From positions 124,001-188,000 of the forward strand of contig NZ_BSRG01000004.1 in the NCBI RefSeq assembly GCF_040363165.1: 64,000 nucleotides of DNA, given 5' to 3'. This DNA comes from Thermus sp. LT1-2-5 (lineage in GTDB: Bacteria; Deinococcota; Deinococci; Deinococcales; Thermaceae). This document shows positions 8,546 through 16,624 of the stretch, one piece after another. Under the pieces are notes generated by a model. It saw nothing but the letters and a program-made list of their open reading frames with translations. It did not search any database and was not told the origin of the DNA. Positions within the stretch are counted from its first letter, which is position 1, and each line of letters begins with the position of its first letter. The translations under genes were made by a program, and so were the position numbers.

Positions 8546-8940
8546 CGGAAAAGGCTCCGGATGGCCTTTTCTAGCTCCTCTCCCGCCTTACGGTCCAAGG
8601 TGAGCTTGACCTTGAGGGCCACGCGCAGGGCCTCTTCCTCCAGGGCCTCCCGGCTTTCGCAGGCCCGAAGCCGGGCGGCGAAGGGGTCCGCCTTTGGGCC
8701 CAGGCGGGCCTTGAGGAGGTCTAGGAGCTTTTGGCAGAGCTCCTTCGGTCCCTCCACGGGCAGGATGAGCCCCCGCTTGAGGAGGCTTGCCAGGATGGCG
8801 TAGGCGTTTTCCCCTAGGCCGCTATCCCGCACCACCTCCTCCTCCGTGCGCCGCCCGTCGCAGAGGGTGTACACCCGCCACTCCTCCGGGGTGGGCTTCC
8901 AGTCGGCCTCGGGGGGGGTGGGGTTGCGGCGGAAGACCAT
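8542..8940 (-). CDS. Small protein with winged-helix-like domain
   Basis: 132 residues from ATG 8940. Residues 18-58 (WRVYTLCDGRRTEEEVV, then SLLKRGLI) look like the winged-helix unit in DUF4388-type and related bacterial signalling proteins, where a low-similarity DGxRT stretch is followed by a Leu-rich helix and GLI. The C-terminal half is charged helix. Longer frames upstream read through the neighbouring membrane gene and are not real. It is probably co-transcribed with the small genes upstream. Function unknown. Confidence 0.65.
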   Translation of the reverse strand: MVFRRNPTPPEADWKPTPEEWRVYTLCDGRRTEEEVVRDSGLGENAYAILASLLKRGLILPVEGPKELCQKLLDLLKARLGPKADPFAARLRACESREALEEEALRVALKVKLTLDRKAGEELEKAIRSLFR

Positions 8941-8942
8941 GG

Positions 8943-9227
8943 TTACAAGGAGGCCACGATGGCGTCCACCAGGCGGAGGACCAGGTAGACGAAGACGGCG
9001 CCCAGGAAGAGGACCAGGGAGAGGAGAAGGAGGAGGAGGCTTGCGGGCTCGCTCCACGTGAGGAGCAAGATAACGAGGTAGGCCACCGCGAAGAAGGCGA
9101 TGAGGAAAAACATCTGCCCGCTCCTCTCCCCCACGATGCCGCCGGGAGCGGCCCTGCGGATCCTTAGGCCTAGGACCACGTTGTAGGCCATGAGGAGGAG
9201 GCCAAGCCCCAAGAGGAGTTTTTCCAT
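8943..9227 (-). CDS. Small membrane protein, unknown
   Basis: 94 residues with three hydrophobic segments (about 3-21, 39-57, 63-90). No family recognised. It lies two bases before the winged-helix gene and ten bases after the next upstream gene, in a tight minus-strand run ending at 8542. Base composition and codon use match the neighbours. Confidence 0.65.
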   Translation of the reverse strand: MEKLLLGLGLLLMAYNVVLGLRIRRAAPGGIVGERSGQMFFLIAFFAVAYLVILLLTWSEPASLLLLLLSLVLFLGAVFVYLVLRLVDAIVASL

Positions 9228-9236
9228 GTCGCCATT

Positions 9237-9521
9237 TTACCCCTGGCGCCACTCCCGGATGGGGACGAGCTCTCCCCCCTCCACCTGCTTGCGTACGGGG
9301 CGGTAGCGGCGGTCGAACCAGATTTCCAAAACCGCCCGGTCCAGGCTCCTCGGGGCCACGATCTCCTTACGCACGTAGTAGCCCCCTTCCGTGGGGCTAA
9401 TCTCCGTGCTCTTGGAAAGCCTTAGCTCCACCACCTCCCCGCTTTTCGTGCGCACCCGCACCCGGAAGGCCAAGGGGCCCTCCGGCTTCACGTGGGGGTC
9501 TTGGCGGAAGGGCCACATCAC
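9237..9521 (-). CDS. Conserved small protein, unknown
   Basis: 94 residues, soluble and mostly beta by pattern. It begins MMWPFRQDP and has alternating charged strands (FRVRVRTKSGEVVELRLSKS) and WFDRRYRPVRK. No family recognised. Its start overlaps the stop of the YbaK-type gene (TGA/ATGA), so it is translationally coupled. Probably a Thermus-restricted protein. Confidence 0.65.
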   Translation of the reverse strand: MMWPFRQDPHVKPEGPLAFRVRVRTKSGEVVELRLSKSTEISPTEGGYYVRKEIVAPRSLDRAVLEIWFDRRYRPVRKQVEGGELVPIREWRQG

Positions 9522-9988
9522 GCCTCCTTGAGGTCCGCCACCTTCGCCCCGGTGAGGGCCAGGAGCTCCTCGGGCCTCACGGGAAAAAGGGCCTGGGGGG
9601 TGCCCGCCGCCGCCCAGAGGGCCTGGTAGGCGAGGAGGTCTTGGTCCAAGAAGGTGGGCAAGGCCCGGGCGTGGCCCACAGGGGGCACCCCGCCGATGGC
9701 GAAGCCGGTGAGGGCCCGCACCTCCTCAGGGGTGGCCCGGCGCAGGGGTTCGCCCACCAGGGCGCCCGCCTTCCTTAGGTCCAGGCGGTTTTTACCGCTT
9801 AGGAGGAAGAGGTAGGCCCCCTTCTCCCCCACGAAGACCAAGCTCTTCACGATCTGCCCCACCTCGGCCCCCACCGCCTTTGCCGCTTCCGGGGCGGTGC
9901 GGGTGGATGCCGTGAGCTCCACCACCTTCAGGTGGCCGAAGCCCTTGGCCTTAAGCGCTTCTTGTACCTTGCGGGCGGAAGGGCTCAT
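9518..9988 (-). CDS. YbaK/ProX-type aminoacyl-tRNA deacylase
   Basis: 156 residues, the normal size for free-standing editing domains of the YbaK/EbsC/ProX family, which hydrolyse mischarged tRNA such as Cys- or Ala-tRNA(Pro). IVKSLVF holds the catalytic lysine, and IGGVPPVGHA is the substrate-loop motif. SGKNRLDLRKA is the usual region between them. Start and stop overlap both neighbours by 4 bases, so it is in one unit with the peptidase gene upstream. Confidence 0.88.
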   Translation of the reverse strand: MSPSARKVQEALKAKGFGHLKVVELTASTRTAPEAAKAVGAEVGQIVKSLVFVGEKGAYLFLLSGKNRLDLRKAGALVGEPLRRATPEEVRALTGFAIGGVPPVGHARALPTFLDQDLLAYQALWAAAGTPQALFPVRPEELLALTGAKVADLKEA

Positions 9989-11100
9989 AGGGCGTAAAGG
10001 AGCTCGGCCAAAAGGGCGGCCCGCCGGGGGATTTCCGAAACCACCACGTACTCCGTCCTTTGGTGGGCGTCCCCGCCGAAAAGCCCCAGGCCGTCCAGGG
10101 TGGGCACCCCTAAGGCGGCGGTGAAGTTGCCGTCGGACCCGCCGCCCACCCGGCCCGGCTCCAGGCGAAGCCCCAGGGCCTCCCCGATGGCCTTAGCCCG
10201 GGCGAAGAGGGCGAGGCTTTGCTCCGTGGGTTCCATGGGGGGGCGGTTGAGGCCGCCCGTGACCTCTAACCGGGCCCCAGGGAGGGCGGGGGTGAGGCGC
10301 TTCAGGCCTTCCTCTACCCGACGCACCTCCTCGAGGGTCCAGGCCCTCAGGTCCACCTCTACCCAGGCCTCCTCCGCCACCACGTTGCTCACCGTGCCTC
10401 CCCGCACCACGTTGGGGCCCAAGGTGGTCCCCTTTTCCCGGTCCTCCAGGGCGGCCACCTTCAGGATCTGGTGGGCGAGCTCCAAGATGGCGTTCACCCC
10501 CTTCTCCGGCTCCACCCCCTGGTGGGCGGCCTTGCCCAGGGCCTTGAGGCGGTATAGCCCCACCCCCTTGCGGGCCACCTTCAGGTCCCCCGTGGCGGTG
10601 GGGGGTTCCAGGACCAGGGCGGCCTTAGCCTTCTTAGCCGCCGCCTCAATGAGGGGGCGGCTTTCCTTGGAACCCGTTTCCTCGTCGGGGGTGAAGAGGA
10701 TTTCCAAAGGGGGAAGCCTCCTTCCCGTGGCCTCGGCGTGGCGCAGGGCGTAGAGGAGGGCGATGATCCCCCCCTTCATGTCGTAGACCCCGGGGCCCAC
10801 GGCCCGGTCCCGCTCCAGGCGGAAGGGCTCCGGGAAGCTTCCCCTGGGGTGGACGGTGTCGTAGTGGCAGAGCACCAGGACGGGGTCCCCTTCCCCTTCC
10901 CGCCGCAGGAGGAGGACCGGCCCCGCCGGGGTGTCCTTGCGGGAAAGCCGCCCTTTCATGGGCCCAAAGGCCTCTTCCAAAAAGGCGGCCGCAGACCTCA
11001 GGCCCTCCAGGTCCCCCGAGGGGGATTCCCGCCGCACGAAGGCCTCGAGGTCCTTCAGGAACTCGGGGAGCTTGGCCTGCATCCAGGCTAGGGTGTCCAT
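9985..11100 (-). CDS. M20-family zinc carboxypeptidase
   Basis: 371 residues. CHYDTVHP, GVYDMKGG and TPDEETGS carry the di-zinc ligands and catalytic Glu of M20 enzymes. A dimerisation domain (KVARKGVGLYRLKALG...) lies in the middle, and GGGSDGNFTAALGVPTLDGLG closes the active site. It is closest in style to the glutamate carboxypeptidase/CPG2 group, which removes C-terminal Glu from peptides or folates; substrate here is inferred only. CATAAT sits six bases before ATG 11100, indicating a leaderless start. Confidence 0.88.
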   Translation of the reverse strand: MDTLAWMQAKLPEFLKDLEAFVRRESPSGDLEGLRSAAAFLEEAFGPMKGRLSRKDTPAGPVLLLRREGEGDPVLVLCHYDTVHPRGSFPEPFRLERDRAVGPGVYDMKGGIIALLYALRHAEATGRRLPPLEILFTPDEETGSKESRPLIEAAAKKAKAALVLEPPTATGDLKVARKGVGLYRLKALGKAAHQGVEPEKGVNAILELAHQILKVAALEDREKGTTLGPNVVRGGTVSNVVAEEAWVEVDLRAWTLEEVRRVEEGLKRLTPALPGARLEVTGGLNRPPMEPTEQSLALFARAKAIGEALGLRLEPGRVGGGSDGNFTAALGVPTLDGLGLFGGDAHQRTEYVVVSEIPRRAALLAELLYAL

Positions 11101-11127
11101 GCCCCCATTATGCCCCCTCGGCCAGGG

Positions 11128-11709
11128 CTAGAGGGGAAGGGTGAGGGTGAACTCGGCGGCGAAGCCCTCCCCCTCGAGCCTTGGGGCGAGGAGGAGGTCG
11201 GCGCGGAAGAGGCCGTCTTGGCGGTTTCCCACCTGGGGCATGCCCCTTTGCGCATAGGGGGGGCGGGCGTAGACCTGGCTCTGGACCTCCTCGGGGAAGA
11301 AGAGCTGGGTGGCCAAGGCCCTCCCCTTGGCCTCCACCCGGAGGTGCAGGTGGGGGGTGCGGCTCGGGTACCACCCGGGGAAGAGGGTGAGGAAGCCCAC
11401 CTGGCCCTTCTCGTCCGTGGCCTGCCACCCCCGGCAGAAGACCCCAGGGGCGTTCACCCCGGAGTAGCGGCCTAAGGCGTCCGTGTGCCAAAGGTCCACC
11501 CGCGCCCCCTGGAGGGGCCGGCAGGCCGTGTCCTGCACCCGTAGGGTGAGGCGCAAGGGAACCCCGGGAAGCCCCTCCCGCAGGTCCTGCCGTTGGGGCA
11601 CTTCCCGCAGGTAGTAGGGGCCTTCCGTGAGGGCCGGGGTGGGGCGGCAGGCCCCTTGCCCCCGGGCCCAGGGGAGGAGAAAAAGGGCGAGGAGGCTACG
11701 CCGCTTCAT
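11128..11709 (-). CDS. Exported intradiol-dioxygenase-like protein
   Basis: 193 residues with a short signal peptide (RRSLLALFLLPWARGQG). ALTEGPYYL, VDLWHTDALGRYSG and GWYPSRTPHLHLRV carry the Tyr, Tyr, His, His iron-ligand pattern of intradiol ring-cleavage dioxygenases. The exported single-domain form is common in bacteria and fungi, and its substrate is usually unknown. It overlaps the YceI gene by ATGA, so the two secreted proteins are made together. Confidence 0.8.
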   Translation of the reverse strand: MKRRSLLALFLLPWARGQGACRPTPALTEGPYYLREVPQRQDLREGLPGVPLRLTLRVQDTACRPLQGARVDLWHTDALGRYSGVNAPGVFCRGWQATDEKGQVGFLTLFPGWYPSRTPHLHLRVEAKGRALATQLFFPEEVQSQVYARPPYAQRGMPQVGNRQDGLFRADLLLAPRLEGEGFAAEFTLTLPL

Positions 11710-12266
11710 CGCCGCCTCAGGGTGAGGTCCACCTCGAGCCGGATGCGGTTTTCCACGCCCAGGACCACGGGCACCCGGGGCTGGACCAGGCGGAACCGCT
11801 CAAAGGGGAACTCCGTCTTCAAAAAGACCCTCACCTCCTGGCCCCGGAACTCCGCTTCCCCCTCCCAGACCACCTCCTGGGTCACGTCCCGAAGGGTGAG
11901 GTCTCCCACCACCTGGATGGATGCCTTGCCGCTTTGGGGCAGGGGGTTGGGAAGGCCCTTCACCTCCTTGGGGCGGAAGGTGGCGGTGGGAAAGCGGTCC
12001 GTCTGCAGGGTGTTTTGCCGCAGGTAGTTGTCCCGGCGGGCTTGGTCGCTCCTCAGTTCCCTAAGGTCCACCACGAACTCCCCGCTTGCTCGCCCCCCCT
12101 GGAGGGCTACCTGCCCGCTTACCGCCTTGGTGGCGCCCACGGCGTCGGTGATGCCCACCCCTAAAAGCTCCTCCCGCACCCGGTAGCGGGCCTCCCCCGA
12201 CACCACCTCGAAGCTTTGGGCCAAAGCCGGTATAAAAAGGGCCAAGCTCAGAACGAGCCAGCGCAT
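11706..12266 (-). CDS. YceI family periplasmic lipid-binding protein
   Basis: 186 residues from ATG 12266, which has GGGAGGT about 7 bases upstream; a GTG nine bases earlier sits against that ribosome site and is less likely. Residues 1-18 are a signal peptide ending ALA. The body has the YceI pattern: SGEFVVDLRELRSDQARRD, then FPTATFRP and a conserved GDLTLRDVTQEV. YceI proteins form a lipocalin-like barrel that binds isoprenoid or polyprenyl lipids. Confidence 0.88.
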   Translation of the reverse strand: MRWLVLSLALFIPALAQSFEVVSGEARYRVREELLGVGITDAVGATKAVSGQVALQGGRASGEFVVDLRELRSDQARRDNYLRQNTLQTDRFPTATFRPKEVKGLPNPLPQSGKASIQVVGDLTLRDVTQEVVWEGEAEFRGQEVRVFLKTEFPFERFRLVQPRVPVVLGVENRIRLEVDLTLRRR

Positions 12267-12347
12267 CCCGTCCACCTCCCTTGCTATGGAAAGCGTAGCG
12301 GGATAGGGTTAGACCCGGGTTAGAGGGAAGCGGTTTAGACTTGAGCC

Positions 12348-13007
12348 ATGGTCCGGGCCGTGCTCTTTGACGTGGGCAACACCCTGATCCTGGCAAGCCC
12401 CCGGTTTTGGCTTCTGCCCTTTTTGGAGGAGCGGGGGCTAAGGCCTCGGAATGACCCAAGGGCGGCGGCCCTGGAGGCCTTTCGCTTCTATGAGGAAAAC
12501 CACCTCCAGGCCAAGGACCTCCCCACGGCCCTCGCCCTCTGGCAGGAGTTCCACCGGAGGCTCCTTACCGGCATGGGGCTTGCGGAGCATGCGGAGAGCC
12601 TAGCCCGGGAGCTCGTGGCCCGCTGGCGGGACCCCGCCATCTGGCCCTTGGCCCCGGGGGCTAAGGAGGTGCTGAGGGCCTTGCGGGAGCGCGGCTATGC
12701 CCTGGCCGTGGTGTCCAACTGGGACGCCACCTTGCCGGAGATCCTGGAGGTGGTGGGCCTAAGGCCCTACTTCCACCACCTGGCGGTGAGCGCCCTTTCC
12801 GGCGTGGCCAAGCCCGACCCCAGGCTTTTCCAGGAGGCCCTAAGGGCCTTGGGCGTGGCCCCGGAGGAGGCGGTGCACGTGGGGGATGCGGAGGCGGACC
12901 TCTTGGGGGCCAAGGGGGCGGGGGTGAGGCCCCTCCTCTTCGATCCCCTGGGGCAAAACCCCCAGGCCCTCCACCGCCTGGAAAGGGTGCTAGACTTCCT
13001 GCCATGA
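12348..13007 (+). CDS. HAD-superfamily hydrolase
   Basis: 219 residues. Motif I AVLFDVGNTL has the nucleophile Asp but Val-Gly-Asn in place of the usual Leu-Asp-Gly-Thr, so the second acid is replaced by Asn. Motif II is VVSNWD, motif III VAKPDP and motif IV HVGDAEADLLGA. This resembles the REG-2/HDHD3-like HAD group. TAGACT lies six bases before ATG 12348. The stop overlaps the next start by ATGA. Substrate unknown. Confidence 0.85.
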   Translation: MVRAVLFDVGNTLILASPRFWLLPFLEERGLRPRNDPRAAALEAFRFYEENHLQAKDLPTALALWQEFHRRLLTGMGLAEHAESLARELVARWRDPAIWPLAPGAKEVLRALRERGYALAVVSNWDATLPEILEVVGLRPYFHHLAVSALSGVAKPDPRLFQEALRALGVAPEEAVHVGDAEADLLGAKGAGVRPLLFDPLGQNPQALHRLERVLDFLP

Positions 13008-13369
13008 GCGTGCGGGCGGCCATCTGGGGGGAAAAGAAAGAGGCCATTGAGGAAAGCCTGAAGGCGGTGGACGAGGACCTCTTCCGCTACATCCGCGACT
13101 TCGCCTACGAGGAGGTCCTGGCCCGCCCGGGGCTGGACCTGAAGACCCGGGAGCTTCTGGCCATCACCGCCTTGATCGCCCTGGGAAGCCCCAAGGAGCT
13201 CGCCACCCACCTGGAGGGGGCCTTGAGGGTGGGGGCCACGGAGCAGGAGGTGCGGGAAACCATCCTCCAGTCCGCCCTCTTCCTGGGCTTTCCCCGGGCC
13301 CTGGCGGCCATGAAGCTCTTCCAGAGGGTGCTGAAGGGCCGTGGTGCTCCTCACGAGGGGGAAGGATAG
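13004..13369 (+). CDS. Carboxymuconolactone-decarboxylase-family protein
   Basis: 121 residues. The core LDLKTRELLAITALIALGSP, HLEGALRVGATEQEVRE and ILQSALFLGFPRAL is the CMD fold. The CxxC motif of AhpD-type members is absent, so this is the gamma-carboxymuconolactone or unknown subgroup rather than a peroxidase. It overlaps hemD by 29 bases downstream and the HAD gene by 4 bases upstream. Confidence 0.85.
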   Translation: MSVRAAIWGEKKEAIEESLKAVDEDLFRYIRDFAYEEVLARPGLDLKTRELLAITALIALGSPKELATHLEGALRVGATEQEVRETILQSALFLGFPRALAAMKLFQRVLKGRGAPHEGEG

Positions 13370-14015
13370 GGCGCTTTTGGCCCGGCTCGCCGCCTTGGGG
13401 GTGGAGGCGGCGGAGGTGGCCCTTTTGGAACAGGTGGACCTCCCGGGCTTAGAGGAACTTCCCGGGAAGCTCCTGGAGCCATGGGACTACGTGGCCGTCA
13501 CTTCCAAGGAAGGAGCGAAAAGGCTCCTTTGGGCCTGGGAGGAGGCGGGAAGGCCCCCCCTAAGGGTGGCGGCGGTGGGGGAGGGGACAGGGGAGGTCCT
13601 GGCGCAAGGGGGGCTACCCCCCGCCCACCTTCCGGAAAGGGCCACGGCCAAGGACCTGGCCGAGAGCTTCCCCCCGGCGCAAAGGGTTCTGTTCGTGGCG
13701 GGGGACCTGGCGGGGCGGGACCTGGAGGCGGGGCTAGGGGCTAAGGGGGTGGAGGTGGTGCGCCTTGAGGTCTACGCCACCCGGGAGCGGGAACTTTCCC
13801 AGGAGGAGCGCCGCCTCCTGGAGGGGGCGGAGGTGGTGGCCTTCTTCAGCCCGAGCGGGGTGCGGGCCTACGCCCGCTGGACGCATCGGCGACCCAAGGC
13901 GGCCTGCATTGGCCCCGCCACGGCGGAGGCGGCAGCAACCCTGGGCTTTCCCGTCTTCGTCGCGGCGGAGCCGGGGCTAGAGGGGCTTTTCCAGGCGATC
14001 CTTCGCGCTTTGTGA
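13341..14015 (+). CDS. hemD: Uroporphyrinogen-III synthase
   Basis: 224 residues, the usual length for HemD, which closes hydroxymethylbilane into uroporphyrinogen III. The two-lobed pattern is visible: VLLTRGKDRALLARLAALG at the start, WDYVAVTSKEGAKRLL, then VLFVAGDLAGRDLEAGL, VVRLEVYAT and VVAFFSPSGVRAY in the second lobe. Start GTG 13341 lies inside the CMD gene. hemA follows 44 bases later, and haem-pathway context supports the call. Confidence 0.85.
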   Translation: MVLLTRGKDRALLARLAALGVEAAEVALLEQVDLPGLEELPGKLLEPWDYVAVTSKEGAKRLLWAWEEAGRPPLRVAAVGEGTGEVLAQGGLPPAHLPERATAKDLAESFPPAQRVLFVAGDLAGRDLEAGLGAKGVEVVRLEVYATRERELSQEERRLLEGAEVVAFFSPSGVRAYARWTHRRPKAACIGPATAEAAATLGFPVFVAAEPGLEGLFQAILRAL

Positions 14016-14059
14016 GGGACAGGTGTCCCTACCCGGCTTGGGTATACTGGCGGAAGGCT

Positions 14060-15175
14060 ATGGCCCTGCCCTTATACCTGGTGGGCCTTTCCCACAAGAC
14101 CGCTCCCCTGGCGGTGCGGGAAAGGGCTGCCCTGGACCCCGTCGTGGCCCTCCCCGCCGCCCTGCGGCGCCTGGGCAAGGCGGTGGTCCTTTCCACCTGC
14201 AACCGCACGGAGATTTACGGGGTGGGCTCCTTCCAGGAGGCCAAGGCGCTCCTTTTGGAAAGGGGTGTGGAGCCCCAGCACCTCTACGTCAAGGAGGGGA
14301 CGGCGGCCCTTCGCCACCTCTTCCAAGTGGCCGCAGGGTTGGACTCCTTGGTGCTGGGGGAGGCCCAGATCCTGGGCCAAGTGCGGGAGGCCCTTTTCCT
14401 GGCGCGGCGGCATGGGGCCACGGAAAGCCTTCTGGAAAAGGCTTTCCAGTCGGCCATCGCCGTGGGCAAGCGGGCCCGGAGCGAAACCGCCATCGGCGCC
14501 GGGGCGGTGAGCGTGGCCTACGCCGCCTTGGACCTGGCCCTGGCCGTCTTCGGCGATCTGGCGGGGCTTTCCGTGGCGGTTTTGGGGGCGGGGGAAATGG
14601 CGGAGCTCTTCCTCACCCACCTCCGCGCCCACGGGGTGGGGCGGGTCCTGGTGGTGAACCGCACGGCGGAGCGGGCGAAGGCCTTGGCGGAGCGCTTCCA
14701 TGGGGAGGCGTTTTCCCTGGAAGCCCTGCCCCAGGTCCTGGCGAGGGCGGACCTGGTGGTGGCCTCCGCCGCCGCCCCCCACTACCTGGTGCGCCCCGAG
14801 GACCTGCCCCGGCGGGCCAAGCCCCTTTTCCTCATCGACATCGCCCTGCCCCGGAACATAGACCCCAGGGTGGGGCGGCTTCCCCACGCCTACCTCTACA
14901 ACCTGGACGACCTGGAAAAGGTGGTGGAGAAAAACCGCCAAGCCCGCCTGGGGGAGGTGCCCAAGGTGGAGGCCCTCATTGAGAAGGCCCTGGGCGATTA
15001 CCTGGAGTGGTACGCCGGCCACCGGGTGCGGGAGGCCATCCGGGCCTTGGAGGAAAAGCTTCTCCGGGAGGTGTCCACGGAGTTGCCCCACGCCGACCCC
15101 TTCACCTGGCACAAGGAGGCGGGCCGCCGGGCCCACCCCTTGATCCTGGCCCTCAAGGCCCAGGCCCGGACATGA
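14060..15175 (+). CDS. hemA: Glutamyl-tRNA reductase
   Basis: 371 residues from ATG 14060 (GGAAGG just upstream); an in-frame GTG at 14012 would add an unrelated leader. HemA reduces Glu-tRNA(Glu) to glutamate-1-semialdehyde, the first committed step of haem synthesis. VVLSTCNRTEIYG holds the catalytic Cys near residue 47, VLGAGEMAELFLTHL is the NADPH-binding loop and VVNRTAERA follows. TATACT at 14043-14048 could give hemA its own promoter. ATGA overlap with the next gene. Confidence 0.95.
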   Translation: MALPLYLVGLSHKTAPLAVRERAALDPVVALPAALRRLGKAVVLSTCNRTEIYGVGSFQEAKALLLERGVEPQHLYVKEGTAALRHLFQVAAGLDSLVLGEAQILGQVREALFLARRHGATESLLEKAFQSAIAVGKRARSETAIGAGAVSVAYAALDLALAVFGDLAGLSVAVLGAGEMAELFLTHLRAHGVGRVLVVNRTAERAKALAERFHGEAFSLEALPQVLARADLVVASAAAPHYLVRPEDLPRRAKPLFLIDIALPRNIDPRVGRLPHAYLYNLDDLEKVVEKNRQARLGEVPKVEALIEKALGDYLEWYAGHRVREAIRALEEKLLREVSTELPHADPFTWHKEAGRRAHPLILALKAQART

Positions 15176-15924
15176 CCCTGGCAAGCGCCCTGGCCTTTTT
15201 GGGCGTGGCTCTCTTGGCCCTAGGGTGGTTCTGGCCTCGAGGGATTGGGCTTGGGGCCTGGCTCTACCTGGGGGCGGCCTTGGTGGATGCCCTGGCCAAG
15301 GGGGTTTTTTCCGGGCCGGCCCAGCCCGCCTTGGTCCTGGGCGGCCTTTTGGCCCTGCGGGGGGAGGGCCTCGGCCTTCGCCCCAGGCTTTCTCCCTTGC
15401 GGCGCTACCTTCTCCTTTTGGCCTTGGTCCTGGGCCTTTTCGCCCTCAAGGCCCTGCCCCACCCTAGGGGAGAGCTACCCCTGTTCCTTACCCTCTTCCA
15501 CGCCGGGGCCTTTGTGGTGGCTTACCTGGCCTTGGCGGTGGGGGTGGGGGCGGGCGTCCTGTGCGCCTTGCAGGACCTGCGCCTGCGGGCGCACCCGGAA
15601 AAGGCCTTAGGGGCCCCGCCCCTTTGGAGCCTAAAGCGGCTTGAGCGGGGGTACTTGCGGGTGGGCTATTGGGCGGCCACCCTGGGCCTGGGAAGCGGCA
15701 TGGCCTGGGCCTTTAGCTACTTCGGAAGCCCTTTGAGCCTGGACCCCAAGGAGCTTTCCGCCTTTTTGGGTTGGCTCCTTTTTACCTTCTATTTCCTCTT
15801 GGAGGAGAGGCTTAGGGGCCGGGCCCGGGTTGCGCTTCTCCTTCTGGCCTACGCCCTTTTCCTCTTCGCCTTTTTGGGGGCTCCCTTCCTGGGGTCCCGG
15901 CACCCCTCGAGGCTCCCTCTTTAA
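15172..15924 (+). CDS. hemX: HemX/CcsA-like cytochrome assembly membrane protein
   Basis: 250 residues and about eight helices. The gene starts at ATG 15172, overlapping hemA by 4 bases, the position of hemX in many genomes. LFHAGAFVVAYLALAV, and FLGWLLFTFYFLLEERLRG near the end, fit the CcsA/CcmC/HemX cytochrome-c-assembly domain, with His160-type histidines reduced in number. HemX is thought to modulate HemA level in Bacillus; that role here is inferred from position. Confidence 0.75.
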   Translation: MTLASALAFLGVALLALGWFWPRGIGLGAWLYLGAALVDALAKGVFSGPAQPALVLGGLLALRGEGLGLRPRLSPLRRYLLLLALVLGLFALKALPHPRGELPLFLTLFHAGAFVVAYLALAVGVGAGVLCALQDLRLRAHPEKALGAPPLWSLKRLERGYLRVGYWAATLGLGSGMAWAFSYFGSPLSLDPKELSAFLGWLLFTFYFLLEERLRGRARVALLLLAYALFLFAFLGAPFLGSRHPSRLPL

Positions 15925-15940
15925 ATATCGCAAGTTAGAC

Positions 15941-15969
15941 TTGACAATCTATAAACCTCGAGTTTATCC
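15941..15969 (+). promoter_or_regulatory. Promoter with overlapping inverted repeat
   Basis: TTGACA (15941-15946), 17 bases, then TTATCC (15964-15969). An inverted repeat ATAAAC-CTCGA-GTTTAT fills 15951-15967, across the spacer and into the -10 box, where a dimeric regulator would block polymerase. The tract is far more AT-rich than its surroundings. It precedes the small SHOCT-type operon by about 20 bases. Confidence 0.65.
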
Positions 15970-15988
15970 TTTTAGCCAGGGGGTGAGC

Positions 15989-16177
15989 ATGGGGCTAGGG
16001 TACTGGGACCGGGAGGCTCTCCTGGAGCGGTACCGGGAGCGCTTGCGGGAAGCGGAGCGGGAAAGACTTCTCCTTTCCCGGCACCGCCCCTGGCGGGTGC
16101 GGCTCGCCCGGGCTCTTTGGCGCCTGGCTGAGGCCCTGGCACCCGAGGTGCGGTGGGAGGTGGCCCGTGGAGGCTAA
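15989..16177 (+). CDS. Small basic helical protein, unknown
   Basis: 62 residues, very rich in Arg, Leu and Glu. Residues 5-30 look like coiled coil (YWDREALLERYRERL) and 33-52 like an amphipathic helix (WRVRLARALWRLAEAL) that could lie on a membrane. Start ATG 15989 follows GGGGGTGAG. It is the first gene after the repeat-bearing promoter and overlaps the next small frame by 11 bases. No family recognised; operon membership suggests a regulatory role. Confidence 0.65.
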   Translation: MGLGYWDREALLERYRERLREAERERLLLSRHRPWRVRLARALWRLAEALAPEVRWEVARGG

Positions 16178-16259
16178 GCGGCGCGTTTTGGCCGTGTTGA
16201 GGGAGGGCGCCATCGCCCTCGAGGCCGTGGCGCTAGGGGAGGTCCAGGTGCGGTTTTAG
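16167..16259 (+). CDS. 30-residue SHOCT-like microprotein
   Basis: Start GTG 16167 with GGGAGG six bases upstream, stop TAG 16257-16259. EAKRRVLAVLREGAIALEA aligns with EEKRRVLEMVRAGEIGVEEA in the next protein and EARLQVLEALRKGEISVEEA in the DUF2089 protein, with one residue missing. So it may be a real single-unit peptide or the remnant of a longer paralogue cut short. The ribosome site, the overlap and the similarity to neighbours make it more than a random frame. Confidence 0.5.
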   Translation: MEAKRRVLAVLREGAIALEAVALGEVQVRF

Positions 16260-16273
16260 ACCAAGGAGGCGTG

Positions 16274-16624
16274 ATGGAGGAGAAACGGAGGGTTTTGGAG
16301 ATGGTGAGGGCGGGGGAGATTGGGGTAGAGGAAGCCGTGGCCTTGCTTGAGCCTTTGGAAAGGCCTAGACCCCAGGCCTTGGCGTCCCTTTTGCGGTTGC
16401 ACATGGACGCTTATGACGAGGGCAAGCCCGTGCGGATCCGCCTCAATCTGCCGCTGGCCCTGGCGGACCTCGTGGAGGGCTTCCTGCCCCAGGAGGCCAA
16501 GGCTACCCTGGAGCGCCAAGGGGTGAACCTGCGGGAGGTGCTCAGCCTGGCCCGGCAGGGGACGGAGGGGAAGCTTTTGGAGGTGGAGGCGGAAGGGGTC
16601 AAGGTAAAGGTGGGACTATGGTGA
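16274..16624 (+). CDS. SHOCT-like domain protein
   Basis: 116 residues from ATG 16274 (AAGGAGG four bases away). The N-terminal unit (1-27) is the short helical SHOCT-like hairpin RRVLEMVRAGEIGVEEAVAL. Residues 45-116 form a second region with VRIRLNLPLALADLV, FLPQEAKATLE and GKLLEVEAEGVKVKVG, as found in SHOCT-bearing bacterial proteins of unknown function. It overlaps the DUF2089 gene by 7 bases. Probably oligomerises with its neighbours through the shared unit (inference). Confidence 0.75.
   Translation: MEEKRRVLEMVRAGEIGVEEAVALLEPLERPRPQALASLLRLHMDAYDEGKPVRIRLNLPLALADLVEGFLPQEAKATLERQGVNLREVLSLARQGTEGKLLEVEAEGVKVKVGLW

Noticed and set aside
8941-9252. Longer frame for the winged-helix gene
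   Set aside because: It passes through the small membrane gene in another frame and is Pro/Arg-rich noise.
14012-14059. Longer hemA start at 14012
   Set aside because: The extra 16 residues are unlike HemA, overlap the hemD stop and have no function; ATG 14060 has GGAAGG.
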